Origin: Farysia itapuensis
Lineage: Eukaryota; Basidiomycota; Ustilaginomycetes; Ustilaginales; Ustilaginaceae
Direction: 5' to 3'
Assembly (NCBI GenBank): GCA_023212645.1
Contig: JALBYC010000016.1
Location: forward strand, 186,001 to 250,000
Length of the DNA: 64,000 nucleotides
Part shown: positions 10,756 through 20,050 of the stretch, piece by piece
Position numbering within the stretch: the stretch's first letter is position 1
How the letters are laid out: every line of letters starts with the position of its first letter
The notes under the pieces: model-generated
Database searches by the model: none
Told to the model about the DNA's origin: nothing
Seen by the model: the letters and a program-made list of their open reading frames with translations, nothing else
Position numbers and translations under genes: made by a program

Positions 10756-11487
10756 TCAGAGAAAGGTGGAGAGAATAACAAAGGCGGCCAGACTTGATAA
10801 AGTCAAAGCCGCTGAAGAAGCCGAGAGTACTTCGGCTCCATTTCCTTGGGAGCTTGAAGCGCTCGAGCCTGTCGCATTTGGTGCAAAAGCCGCACTGCTG
10901 GTAGGGCCAGACGCGGTGCTACTTGCGCCATTCTCGTCATCATCAGAGCTGCTGCCTGGAGTAGCGGTGAGTGCATCTGTGCACGTAATGTTGGCACCAG
11001 CGCTGACATCTGACGTAAAAGTGACGTCGGAGCACTGATAGAGATGGCCGTGAACGTCGTTGATGAATTCCACCATGATGGTAGCATTTGTGCCGTCGCG
11101 AATCGTTACTCCGGCGAGATTGATACTGCTGGCGTTTGCGTGGAAGCAAAATTCACCCTGACCAGTCAATGCCAGATCGTTCCGCAGAGTGGGTAATTTG
11201 GCACCGCTGCTAGTCTGCAAAAAGGATTCCGAGCTGGTGGGGACCTCGAAGGAGATGTAGATGTTGAGGATGGCGGTATCGTGATGGCTGTCAATCTCCA
11301 CGGGTCCATTCTTGTAGTACCAGGGCGTGCGTACTGCTGAAACATTGTGGAATCCACCACAGAAGTTGTCCCCCTCTATGTCCTCGTCAAATCCACGCGT
11401 TTGCGGGTAATCTAGTGTAAAATGACCTGATACTGTCGACACGAGTGCGACGACAGCAAAGAGTGTGGATGACGCAAAATCCTTCAT
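10756..11487 (-). CDS. BIM1-like (X325, LPMO-fold) copper-binding cell-surface protein, GPI-anchored
   Basis: Single exon, 243 residues. The signal peptide (about 1-21) ends in VSG, so the mature protein would start with His22 (HFTLDYPQTRG). An N-terminal His is the copper-brace residue of LPMO-like proteins. The opening HFTLDYP.TRG followed by NFCGGF fits the X325 family, which includes Cryptococcus Bim1, a protein that works with the Ctr1 importer in copper uptake rather than cleaving polysaccharide. Four or more Cys (NFCGGF, GEFCFH, QCSD, ITCTD) could form disulfides. A Ser/Ala/Thr-rich stalk and a hydrophobic C-terminus (LSSLAAFVILSTFL) indicate a GPI signal. N-glycosylation sequons (NVS, NAS, NAT, NIT) are frequent. 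A TTTGCTC motif lies 156 nt upstream. Confidence 0.85.
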   Translation of the reverse strand: MKDFASSTLFAVVALVSTVSGHFTLDYPQTRGFDEDIEGDNFCGGFHNVSAVRTPWYYKNGPVEIDSHHDTAILNIYISFEVPTSSESFLQTSSGAKLPTLRNDLALTGQGEFCFHANASSINLAGVTIRDGTNATIMVEFINDVHGHLYQCSDVTFTSDVSAGANITCTDALTATPGSSSDDDENGASSTASGPTSSAAFAPNATGSSASSSQGNGAEVLSASSAALTLSSLAAFVILSTFL

Positions 11488-12103
11488 CGCAGCCAGCTTG
11501 CTTAGGTATAGAAAAGTAAAGAAGGAAAGAAGAGGTGGGCAGAGTCCGACTTTTCAGCGCATCTTCGTCCCTCGCACAGCACGGTGTCTCTGGAGCATTC
11601 TGCACGCTGAAACGCTCCGAAATTGTCACGCTTGTGGGGAACGAGCAAAAGGCTCCGAGGTGCTCTCCCCTGCAGCTATAGCTGCTTCGTAGCTCTCCTG
11701 GAGTACACGATCGTGGTCCGGAAAAGTGAGAACCACCATACGTTCCTCTTAGGCTCGTTCGTGCAGAAGTAAGGCAAACGACGCGAGCTTGACAGCTTGG
11801 CGTTCGGTTACAGCGTGCCAACAAGATACTATTTCCGGACTTCGCGGGTTTCATGCGTGAAACCAGGACTGTTAGACTACCACAAATAAGCCGCGTTTTT
11901 GCGTTTTTGCGCTTTCCGGTGTGGAGGAATGTGACATCACTTTGGCACCCCTAACCTTGGCGCAACGTGGGAGCGGGGCACTTGCTTAGTAATCCATCTA
12001 CCCTAGCGATTACCACTGACTGCATCAGGTCGGCATCTAGAGGAATAGCCCAACACACAGGCCGAGACGGCTGTTTTACCTCCCACCATCTTGCATCCAC
12101 AAC
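11488..12103. promoter_or_regulatory. Divergent promoter region: BIM1-like gene (-) and small mitochondrial-type gene (+)
   Basis: About 616 nt between two divergent start codons. It contains the TTTGCTC copper-element candidate described separately at 11643-11649. I found no other gene. Confidence 0.6.
11643..11649 (-). promoter_or_regulatory. Candidate copper-response element TTTGCTC upstream of the BIM1-like gene
   Basis: Reads TTTGCTCG on the minus strand, 156 nt before the BIM1-like ATG. It matches the yeast Mac1 element TTTGCTC(A/G), which drives CTR1/CTR3 under copper starvation. The same 7-mer occurs upstream of the Ctr gene in this window. A 7-mer is short and chance copies exist elsewhere (for example near 60865), so this is only a candidate. 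Confidence 0.35.
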
Positions 12104-12539
12104 ATGTCTCTTCTTCGTTCTTCAACCGCGGTCTTCTCCGTAGCTGCTGCTGCTGTTCGGGCTCCGGCAGCTTCGGCTGTTCGCACCGTTGCAACGTCTG
12201 CTGTAAGTTGACCCTCATCTCTTGTGCATTGGTGTTCAACAAACTGACTTTCGCGTGTTCTTTCCTCCATCCTAGGTTCGACGTACGGACGATCCAAAGG
12301 TATTGCGCAACGAAACCCACTCGGGCGCGTCTGTCAAAGCAGACAAGCACGAGAAGGACCCCCAAACGTTGCAGAAAGAGCACACCGAAGCTGCCAACAA
12401 GTCTTCGGGGGCCGACTCGAACTACACTGCCACCCCCAATGACAGCCCAACTGCCTCTGAAGACGCCGTGCATTCGGACAAGCATGACAAACACCCCGAA
12501 CAGATGGCAAAGGACACTGTCAACAAACTTCACAAGTAA
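12104..12539 (+). CDS. Small hypothetical protein with mitochondrial-type N-terminus (two exons)
   Basis: Two exons, 12104-12202 and 12276-12539, split by a 73-nt GTAAGT...CCTAG intron, encode 120 residues. The first exon is an Arg/Ser/Ala-rich, acid-free leader (MSLLRSSTAVFSVAAAAVRA) of the kind that targets mitochondria. The mature part is very hydrophilic, rich in Lys, His, Asp, Thr and Glu (HSDKHDKHPEQMAKDTV), with no hydrophobic core. It is probably disordered. The intron placement is supported by clean splice sites and by the fit of leader plus hydrophilic body. I do not recognise the family and assign no function. Confidence 0.65.
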
Positions 12540-12829
12540 AGCACGCGCAGCTCGTCCTGGGCCAATCATCCCCTTTCATCAACTATCACATAATTGCATC
12601 AACTACAGCAGTGAATGAAACAGCAACGCCAAAGTCACTTGCAGAAGACTGTGGAATCGCATACTCGTCGATGCGGATGTGTTTGCACTGTATAGTTTGA
12701 AGACGTCTTAAAAGTACAAATACAATTGCCAATGTGAAGCATGAAGGTGGTAGTGTCTACAAAGTCGACTGCACATTTGTGCAACGTGCAAGTATGTAGT
12801 ACGGTGTTTGGCATTCAGTCTTTAAGACT
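12540..12829. other. Convergent 3' region
   Basis: About 290 bases between the stops of the small protein gene and the LisH gene. It holds only 3' flanks, and I see nothing else. Confidence 0.5.
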
Positions 12830-14524
12830 TTACTGATGTCCGGGTACGCTACCCAATTGTTCAAGAAGAGCGCTGCTGCCATTGTTGTCCAAATTCGAAG
12901 CCCCGGATAAAAAGGCATTGAAGTCGAAGCTGAGGCCACCGGAGCCATCATCTGCTCCAGCGCCACTACCATTGACGTGACTCTGTTGCTGGTGCTGGCC
13001 GGGATGATGATACTGTTGCTGACCCAGCGCTGGAGGATGTGCAACTCCTGAATGTTGGGCCCACTCGTTTGCTAGATACATTGGCCCATTGGCTCCTGAA
13101 GATGGCGAGGGCGGTGGGCCCATCGATCCGACGACGTTGGTGTCGACGCTTAACGAAGATTGTGCATTCGAAAATCCGTTCGGTTGTGGGCCGTGCAGGA
13201 TACCATGTGGCCCGGGTCGGACGTGTATTTGAGCCGGAGAATGTTGCATACGACGAAGCTGAACACTCTGCGACTGGGCATGCATGGGTTGCTGTTGTTG
13301 GTGTTGCTGCACTGGACTGGGAGCGGGGGGTTGACTGAAATTGTGATGGGAAGGAGAAGAAGAGGATGTCCGGATGCCGCTCTGAAAGACATGCCCACTT
13401 GCAAACGGACCGTTGTTAGGCGGCCAACGTGCTTCTGAGCCAACATGCTGCTCGCTGATCGATCTGGTAAGGACAGAAGGACCACGATCTGGTTGCACGA
13501 GCACAGTAGGAGCCTCCTTCCGTTTCAGTCCGAGCTGATCGGAGAGCATTGTTGGGGGCTGATTCTCGGACTGCGAATGTCTTTGTTCAGAGACAAGAAG
13601 ACCCCTGGCGGACTGTAGGCCGTGAAGTTGAGCCATTCTCATCTGAGCTTCATTCTGGGCAGTATGGAGGCGACGCACTCGAATGGACAATGCGTTCTTC
13701 TCGTCATGGGACAGGGTTTCTACTCTTCTCCCGCCTAGCTTCATCATCTCGAGGCACTGGTCCACGACCGTAGAGCTGATTGGATATGGCGAATTCAGCA
13801 TCTGGCCGAGTTCTGTATCGACAGCGTTCTGGGAAGAAGGGGGTTCGCGCTGACTTGAAGGGCTCGCCTGATTGGTCATCGCCGCTTGCTCGAAGTCGTG
13901 CATGGTGCGAGCGGTGGGGTATGAATTGGGAAGATGCCGCTGCGTCTGAAGAGGTCCACGAAACGAATACAAAGGCACTGTTTCTTCCGGTGAGCTGTGT
14001 CGGTGACCATTCGAACGAGAGAGGGACATGTCTTGAGAACTGACAAGGTCTTGTGAGGTCGGAAGGGAATGCAACGAGCTGGCTGGTGGTCGTGCGTGGG
14101 GGATCAGAGGCCCTGCAGACCAAGAAACAGGTGTTTGATTTGCTCCTTGGGTAAGGAGAAGGTGTTGCTGCAGCTGTTGTTGCTCCAACTCTCGACCGTG
14201 GGTGAGCGCCTGACTCTGTACGTAAGCTTGAGAGTCTGAGTGAAACGGCGAGCGCTTGTTCACGTCGTTGGATCTGGCTGTAAAGATGTCCCAGAAGACC
14301 GTCCACCATTCGAATATAAGGCCCTGTGGCGCGTCAATGGGCACTTCTTGATTGTGGTGGAGACCTGCTTCGGCCACTAATGCTTGAGCTGCCTGCTTAT
14401 AGCCACGCTTGCGAAAGTAGTCCCAGAGATATATGTGCAGCATGCGATCACCTTGCCACTCTGAGCTGTTGAACATAGACGGCTGCTTTGTCATTGGCGC
14501 CGTCCTGACGTTCGTAGACGCCAT
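12830..14524 (-). CDS. LisH/LUFS-domain, Gln-rich transcriptional regulator (Flo8/SSDP-like)
   Basis: Single exon, 564 residues. The N-terminus is a LUFS domain: a LisH helix pair (about 28-53, MLHIYLWDYFRKRGYKQAAQ) followed by IDAPQGLIFEWWTVFWDIFTAR (about 63-85; hallmark Trp-rich stretch). This combination is seen in yeast Flo8, plant LEUNIG and animal SSDP co-regulators. The remainder is long, disordered and rich in Gln, Ser, Pro and His (several poly-Gln tracts near residues 115-125 and 410-430), typical of activation regions. By analogy it could act downstream of cAMP/PKA in filamentation or adhesion; that is inference from Flo8. The start is the first ATG and is directly followed by the domain. 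Confidence 0.82.
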   Translation of the reverse strand: MASTNVRTAPMTKQPSMFNSSEWQGDRMLHIYLWDYFRKRGYKQAAQALVAEAGLHHNQEVPIDAPQGLIFEWWTVFWDIFTARSNDVNKRSPFHSDSQAYVQSQALTHGRELEQQQLQQHLLLTQGANQTPVSWSAGPLIPHARPPASSLHSLPTSQDLVSSQDMSLSRSNGHRHSSPEETVPLYSFRGPLQTQRHLPNSYPTARTMHDFEQAAMTNQASPSSQREPPSSQNAVDTELGQMLNSPYPISSTVVDQCLEMMKLGGRRVETLSHDEKNALSIRVRRLHTAQNEAQMRMAQLHGLQSARGLLVSEQRHSQSENQPPTMLSDQLGLKRKEAPTVLVQPDRGPSVLTRSISEQHVGSEARWPPNNGPFASGHVFQSGIRTSSSSPSHHNFSQPPAPSPVQQHQQQQPMHAQSQSVQLRRMQHSPAQIHVRPGPHGILHGPQPNGFSNAQSSLSVDTNVVGSMGPPPSPSSGANGPMYLANEWAQHSGVAHPPALGQQQYHHPGQHQQQSHVNGSGAGADDGSGGLSFDFNAFLSGASNLDNNGSSALLEQLGSVPGHQ

Positions 14525-15612
14525 CTTGGGAAATTTAGCCCCGACGAGGCGGTGGAAATCACAGATCAGCCAGTGCTTGCATGTGAGCTAGGCGTCGAGG
14601 GAAAACGAGCGATGCCCAGGTTCTGAGGCGGTGAAGGTACAGAGGGTCGCGGGACGACGGGGGAGTAAGAGGGACGTGAATAAGCAACGAGTAGGATCAA
14701 AGACCAGCGTGAGAACCTGGCCTCGGCAAAATTTCTAAGAAAGTGTTGCTCTAGCACTGCACAAGCGAGGTAGGTGGCAACGCCCAAGTGGCGAGCCGAA
14801 TTGACTGTCAAGCAACTCTGTGGCCTACGGACGTGCCGATTGATGCATTGATTATCCCTGGCCATGAGGCACTGGTTCAAAGTCTAATTCACAGAAGCTG
14901 AAGTTCGTTTCCAGCTCCAGCGCTTCAGCTCCCGACTTGGCGTGACACCACGCGCACTTTCAGACAAAGGCACGTTGGCCAACACGGCACTTTTCACTTT
15001 CCGGAATTCGTGATTCTACAGCGCTGGAGGAAACTGATGGACAACGCACCCGATGCGCGCGCGCGTGACCAAGCGAAGCCGCCCCCTTTGTTCGCAGATG
15101 CGCGAATTCTGCACTTCATGCGAGCCGCAAGACCGGATCCCATATGATTCCACATATTGTGTCTGCTTGTGTAGGTTTCCTGTTCTCTGACCTTTGCACC
15201 TTAGGCTGCCGCATGAATACTTGCAGCAGTCTGCGAGCGTGCTGTTCACACTTCACATCAGAGTGAGATCGAAGTTTTCTCTCACGAGTCACGACACAAA
15301 AGCCAAAGCTTGACTATGATAGACAAACGTCACTGCCTCGCTGCTGGTGGACCCTAGATTTCATCGCTAAAAGGAGCGTTCTTTTCACTGTGCATGTCGC
15401 CTCGTCTTTAAAGACAATTGCAGATGAACTGTGCACCGGTCATTGCCATCTACAGTGAGATTTGAAAACTCATGTCCCTATGAGCCCCTTTGCACGCAAC
15501 AGACACAGCCTGACTCCAAAAGGGGTCCAGGCCATCGTGCATTGCTCACTATAACTAGAAACAGAGTGATGTCATTTGTGAGCAATATTGATGAGCGTGC
15601 TCGTGAGTATGG
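14525..15612. other. Intergenic, about 1.1 kb: promoter of the LisH gene and 3' flank of VPS9
   Basis: A long 5' region for a regulator-type gene. The short open frames here show no conserved features. I saw no tRNA, repeat or other element. Confidence 0.55.
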
Positions 15613-18396
15613 TCACTGCATCTCGAGCAGTCGGTCAATGGCAAGCTCGACATTGCCTTCGCAGCCATGTAGCACCATCTGAATCACACCCTGGTCCATC
15701 GTTGGGAAGATAGACTTGAGCGTTTCGACTCCAGCCGAGTTTTGCGCCTCTGCTCGTGCTTGTACGGCACCCAGCTCTTCCTGCTCTATGAGCGACTGTT
15801 GAATGGCTTCTTTGGTCTGAGCGTTCTCGTATGCTCGTGCTTCTTGACCATCCGGTTGCAGCATCGCATCTGTACCCCGACTGCGAGAGGGCGTCCCAGG
15901 GTACAATCCGTCCGTCCCAAAGTCCTGCTGCATTTGTTGACGACGCTTAGCCCGCTCTAGAGCTGCAGCGTTTGGCGTCTCTTCCGCCTTGTCTCGGTGG
16001 TCGAAATCGTCATCGTCGTAATCGTCCCGGTCCTCATCCTTGTCCCGACCGGAAGCAGAACGAGTGGCGATCAGGTTTCGTCTACCTGTCAGCTCGTCAT
16101 CAAAGACTGCATCATCGATCGAGTAGCCACGCTGTGGAACACTTGGTCGCAACAGTCTCGCTGGTGCATTCTGCAGGGCACCAGGCTTTTCGGTATAGGG
16201 AACGAACCCTTCTTGCGTCAAGCCATCCGTAGACGGTGTGGGCGGTTCGTCATCGATTCCAACGGGGCCTCGATAAGCTTGCTGGCTTCGTCTTCCGCTG
16301 CTCGAAGTCGAGCGGACAGATCCACCTGCTTCTGTCGGTTCAACAGTTCCGAACAGACCGCCAAAGATTCTGGATCTCGATGTCGAAGCAGTTAAGCCCG
16401 TGGACCCCTGTGCAGCTGGGGGCACGGGGGAGTTGTTGCGTTCAGTCGAAGCGCCACTGTCCACATTGCTCGGAGTTCTGATGCCCTCGATTCCTTCGTT
16501 GAAGAGTCTTCCGAGCGCTCCCATTGGCCGACTTAGTCCGGTTCGTGCCGCCTCTCCCGTGCGCTGGAAGAAGGCACGCGTATCGTCAGCCAGAGAAGCG
16601 GCGATAGGGGTGAAGGGAAGTGCTTTGGCCGACTCGTCTCCAGGTCCCGCAGGGGACGTCACGCTGGTGGAGCTCACTGTTCGCTGACGATCAGGCGGTC
16701 CTTGCGAAGGTGTCAGGCTTCTTGGAGGCGTCGAGATGGAAGTGAATAGCGTTGATCGACTCGGCTGTGGCTCGGGCTCTGGTAGTGGTAATGCGGACAT
16801 GGCCTCTTCTACTTTGGCCTCGAACTCTTCCTGAGTGATGTTGCTGAGTGACGTGCAGTCCATGGTTTCGATGAATGAAATTGCACCCATCAGGCTTGAA
16901 AGGTAGTAGCCGGACTCGCTAGACAGTCGGTCTGGGTTGCGAAAGCGGCTGATGTACTCGACGTTCGAGATGAGATGATCTGGGTTGGCCTTGAGCACCA
17001 CATAGATCAATACAGGAATGAACGTGTCTGCATTCTCTTGCGAGGAAAGGTGTCGGATCATGCCAAAGATGACTTTGCAACAATTGAGGATACAGATCAG
17101 CTTGTCTCTTGGCGCCTTGTAGTGGTTGATCTTGTTCAGTTCCTGAATCGAGAATTCAATGAAGCCTCTCGAATGGTCGCCGACGGGAATGTCGAGATGC
17201 TCTTCTCGAAGCCAGACAAAAAGACCGATGCGCTGTTTGAGGATTCGATCACGTTCCAGGTCATCACTTTGCACCGCCCATCGGCCTTCCTTCTGCACGG
17301 CAGGAGTAAAAGTATATGGATACAGTCGGTTCATGACCAGCTTCTCCATTGCCTCTTTGGCATTCTCAAAATCAGTTTCACCTAGATGCTCCCAGATCTC
17401 GCACTCTCTCATACGAGCAGAGATGAAATCGAGAAAGTCAAAGATCAGCTTGATCTGGTCTTGCGTCCGATACGGCTTCTTTGCGAAACCCTTGATGAAA
17501 CTGCGAACGTATTCGCCGACTGGTTGCGCGCTACGGTGCTTCATCTGCTCCAAGAAACGATTGAAGTCAAAGGGAAGCTCCTCACTCGCTTGTGTGACGG
17601 GTGGTGGGCCTTTGCCGATCTTGATTCCGCGGGAGGAGGGTGCGGCTGATTCCGCGCCAGGCACATCTGAAGAACTTGTCACCTTGCTTTCTTCAGATCT
17701 CAGTAATGGCGCTGAAATCGTCTGTAGCGTCTTGTTTGAATCCCGATCATTGACATGCTCCTCGTTCGCCAGAGCAGGGGACTCTCTGCCAAATGCATGT
17801 GCCACCGCAGCCACGGTGCTAGAGTCGGCCAGTGCTTGTCGTTTGCCTGTGATGTGGACCCCTAGTGATTGATCAGCTTGAGCGTTTGTGATTGACAGTT
17901 CAGTTTTCTCCCGCTGTTTGTCTTTGCTGGCAGCTGATGCCGGCAGCTTGTCTGCTTTCGGACGCTCCGCCTCTGGCTTGGAATCCGTATCGGTTGATAT
18001 CAACTGCTCGCTGTCAGCTGTTGGCTGAACCGAGACACGTTCCGGAAGAGACCCTTCTTCTGTACCCAGTGCAGCATTTGTATCGGTTTTGTCCGAGCCG
18101 TGGACTGTCTCTGATGGTACGTTCTGTGACGCTTCGGTGGTCTGACCTGTCTCTCCAGGCCGCGGCGAGGTAAACTCAACCTCCTCCTGTGAGGTATGTT
18201 CTGGCTGTCGTGGTGCAATTCCGGCGGTGGCTGCCGTCATTGGCTCCTCGTCTAGGAGCTCAAGCTTTCCCGCCCTTTCTACCACGTCATTGACGGGAGT
18301 GTCGTCAGCCGCAGCTGAATGGTCAACGTGGGCATGGTCCGTTTTATCATTTGAGGCTTCGGTGGGGTTGACACTGCTCGTCTCTTCTGAAGACAT
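15613..18396 (-). CDS. VPS9: Vps9-type Rab5 guanine-nucleotide exchange factor with C-terminal CUE domain
   Basis: Single exon, 927 residues. Vps9 activates Rab5/Vps21 GTPases on endosomes for transport to the vacuole. A long acidic, Ser/Thr-rich N-terminus (1-~270) precedes the helical bundle and VPS9 domain (about 275-510). Signature segments are LPFDFNRFLEQMKHRSAQPV, APRDKLICILNCCKVI and ADTFIPVLIYVVLKANPDHL. A CUE ubiquitin-binding domain closes the protein (about 885-926, ETLKSIFPTMDQGVIQMVL). Several hundred disordered residues lie between them. The ATG at 18396 (MSSEETSS) is chosen because the upstream in-frame extension is Trp/Tyr-rich, unlike the family, and runs into the 18521-18567 repeat. 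Confidence 0.93.
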   Translation of the reverse strand: MSSEETSSVNPTEASNDKTDHAHVDHSAAADDTPVNDVVERAGKLELLDEEPMTAATAGIAPRQPEHTSQEEVEFTSPRPGETGQTTEASQNVPSETVHGSDKTDTNAALGTEEGSLPERVSVQPTADSEQLISTDTDSKPEAERPKADKLPASAASKDKQREKTELSITNAQADQSLGVHITGKRQALADSSTVAAVAHAFGRESPALANEEHVNDRDSNKTLQTISAPLLRSEESKVTSSSDVPGAESAAPSSRGIKIGKGPPPVTQASEELPFDFNRFLEQMKHRSAQPVGEYVRSFIKGFAKKPYRTQDQIKLIFDFLDFISARMRECEIWEHLGETDFENAKEAMEKLVMNRLYPYTFTPAVQKEGRWAVQSDDLERDRILKQRIGLFVWLREEHLDIPVGDHSRGFIEFSIQELNKINHYKAPRDKLICILNCCKVIFGMIRHLSSQENADTFIPVLIYVVLKANPDHLISNVEYISRFRNPDRLSSESGYYLSSLMGAISFIETMDCTSLSNITQEEFEAKVEEAMSALPLPEPEPQPSRSTLFTSISTPPRSLTPSQGPPDRQRTVSSTSVTSPAGPGDESAKALPFTPIAASLADDTRAFFQRTGEAARTGLSRPMGALGRLFNEGIEGIRTPSNVDSGASTERNNSPVPPAAQGSTGLTASTSRSRIFGGLFGTVEPTEAGGSVRSTSSSGRRSQQAYRGPVGIDDEPPTPSTDGLTQEGFVPYTEKPGALQNAPARLLRPSVPQRGYSIDDAVFDDELTGRRNLIATRSASGRDKDEDRDDYDDDDFDHRDKAEETPNAAALERAKRRQQMQQDFGTDGLYPGTPSRSRGTDAMLQPDGQEARAYENAQTKEAIQQSLIEQEELGAVQARAEAQNSAGVETLKSIFPTMDQGVIQMVLHGCEGNVELAIDRLLEMQ

Positions 18397-18791
18397 CTTG
18401 TGATAAGTGCAGCCCTTTAGACGAGCATTCCTGCGTGCCGGTGGAAGCGCTTTGACAGGCAGATACTGAGCAAAGAAGGGACTCGACCCAAGGCAGTGTT
18501 GGTTCCTACGACCGAGCGTGCACCATGCACCACGAACCACGTACCACGCATACCACATATACCACAAAATTATGGGTTCGGACTCTAACACGCTGTTGCT
18601 CAACATTTCGCGTTTGATCGCGTTTCGACATTTCGTGCATTTCGCAAGTCACCTGCGCCTTCACCGGTTCACCATGTCGCGTGCAGCGTGCAGTCGGCCC
18701 CACGATGCGGACCAGCCTCATGTACTCGCAGACTCAGCTCTCTGTTTTGGAAAGTGCATCTTTGATGAGACTACAATGTCGCGATGAAGAT
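18397..18791. other. Intergenic: VPS9 promoter and 3' flank of the Ctr gene
   Basis: About 395 bases. It contains an imperfect ACCAC-type repeat at 18521-18567, listed separately, and nothing else that I can support. Confidence 0.5.
18521..18567. repeat. Imperfect ACCAC/TACCAC short repeat upstream of VPS9
   Basis: Six to seven near-copies of ACCAC spaced 6-9 bases (CACCATGC, ACCACGA, ACCACGT, ACCACGC, ACCACAT, ACCACAA) lie about 125-170 nt upstream of the VPS9 ATG. On the minus (coding) strand this reads as GTGGT repeats. It may be a degenerate microsatellite or a cluster of regulator sites. Confidence 0.6.
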
Positions 18792-19701
18792 CTAGACGCA
18801 ACATGGACCTGAGCCATAGCCGTGCTCTGGGAGGGTCACAACGTGGCGCTTTGCAGTGACGATCTCATCACTGCCACTGGAGATGCTGCCATCGTCGGCC
18901 TTGTCGTTCTTCTCGCAACATACGGCTGCACGTGAGCCACTGGCAGCGCTGGAGCACCCAAGTTGTTGCTCGCTGGTGTAGCTGTGGTCAAGATCGTCAA
19001 AATCGATCACGTGCGACGACCCCATAGTGTCCCACGTCGAGAAAAAGTGACCGAAGATGCCGCCAAGAACAATAGCCAGGATGATGAAGCCGTTGAATGT
19101 CATCGCGATTAGCATCACGAGGTACTGATGAAGCAAGTTGAAAAACATGAGTATGGGAGTAGAGCTGAATACGTGCAAAGAGACTTACGGCACCGGTGAA
19201 CTGCACACCGTATAGCAGCGAGCGCAGCAGTTGCTGCCATAATTTGGGACGGAATCGCATCGATGACAGTGCAGCTTGTCTGCAGTGTTCTGAACCAAGT
19301 GGCGTACCGAAGAAGATATGCTCAAGGTGAGCGATTTTGGAATGAGAGTCAGCCATGTCAAGGCCAGGTTGAGCACCGACCAGCTTGGCTGCCATCTCGG
19401 CTTTGAGCTGCTGGTTGCGCTTTCGCGTTTCTTTGCGCTCCAGTGCAGCATGCTCGAGGATCCAACGATCGAATTCGCGGCTCCATCTGCGGACGGTCTC
19501 GATGGCGAAGACGATTAAGAAGACTCCAATACAAGTGCCAGCAAATTGCGCTTGAGTCTTGATGTGCCAGGACGAGGTGAGAACACATGTACCAATTGTC
19601 TGCCAGTTTCCAAGCATGTTCATCGTGCAGGCGCTAGACGAATCGTCCATTCCCGACATGCCTGACATGCCCGACATTCCAGACATACTGTGAGTCGACA
19701 T
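18792..19701 (-). CDS. Ctr-family high-affinity copper transporter
   Basis: Copper(I) importer of the plasma or vacuolar membrane, acting as a trimer. Two exons (19701-19189 and 19124-18792; GTAAGT...CATCAG) encode 281 residues. The N-terminus has a Met-rich copper-collecting motif (HSMSGMSGMSGMSGMDD). TM1 is about residues 50-68 (FAGTCIGVFLIVFAIETV). The MxxxM motif in TM2 (VMLIAM) and GxxxG in TM3 (GGIFG), hallmarks of the Ctr pore, lie just after the splice site. The long loop between TM1 and TM2 has an acidic/basic helical stretch. The C-terminus has Cys pairs (VCCEK and terminal PCCV) that could hand copper to chaperones. A TTTGCTCA motif lies 308 nt upstream. Confidence 0.95.
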
Positions 19702-20050
19702 CCTTGCAGCGGAGCGTGTGGTATAAGCGTTTCTGAACAGCTCAGATCTTCTACGACAAGCTGGTTGGCCTCGGACGGACTGAGATCAAGTGGTATAAAG
19801 GTCGAGGAGGTGAAGTGGCGACGCGAGGAAGGACCACGGGCGGCAAAAGGAGACATAGCTGCACATCGGAGCCTTTCTAGATGAAGAGGGACGAGCGGCA
19901 TCTGGGCATTGCTCGGAGCATTTCTCAACACATTTTCAGAAATCGAAGAAAGCGCCGAACCGACAGAAATCACCAATTCTTCTGGTGGCGCTGATGTCTT
20001 GCGAGCTTGAGCAAATATGAGTTCAAAATAGAATTGTGAAGGCTGAGGTA
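19702..20050. promoter_or_regulatory. Ctr promoter region
   Basis: About 349 nt between the Ctr ATG and the stop of the next gene upstream, transcribed in the same direction. It holds the TTTGCTCA candidate at 20009-20015. I found no clear TATA box. Confidence 0.55.
20009..20015 (-). promoter_or_regulatory. Candidate copper-response element TTTGCTCA upstream of the Ctr gene
   Basis: Reads TTTGCTCA on the minus strand, a full match to the yeast Mac1 CuRE consensus TTTGCTC(A/G), 308 nt before the Ctr ATG and in the same orientation as the copy upstream of the BIM1-like gene. Confidence 0.4.

Noticed and set aside
10756..11487. Calling this gene a polysaccharide-cleaving LPMO
   Set aside because: The HFTLDYP opening, small size and GPI tail fit the X325/BIM1 branch, which has an LPMO fold but is not known to cleave polysaccharide.
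18397..18606. 70-residue N-terminal extension of VPS9
   Set aside because: Trp/Tyr-rich translation of a repeat region, without family support; the ATG at 18396 begins a normal hydrophilic N-terminus.
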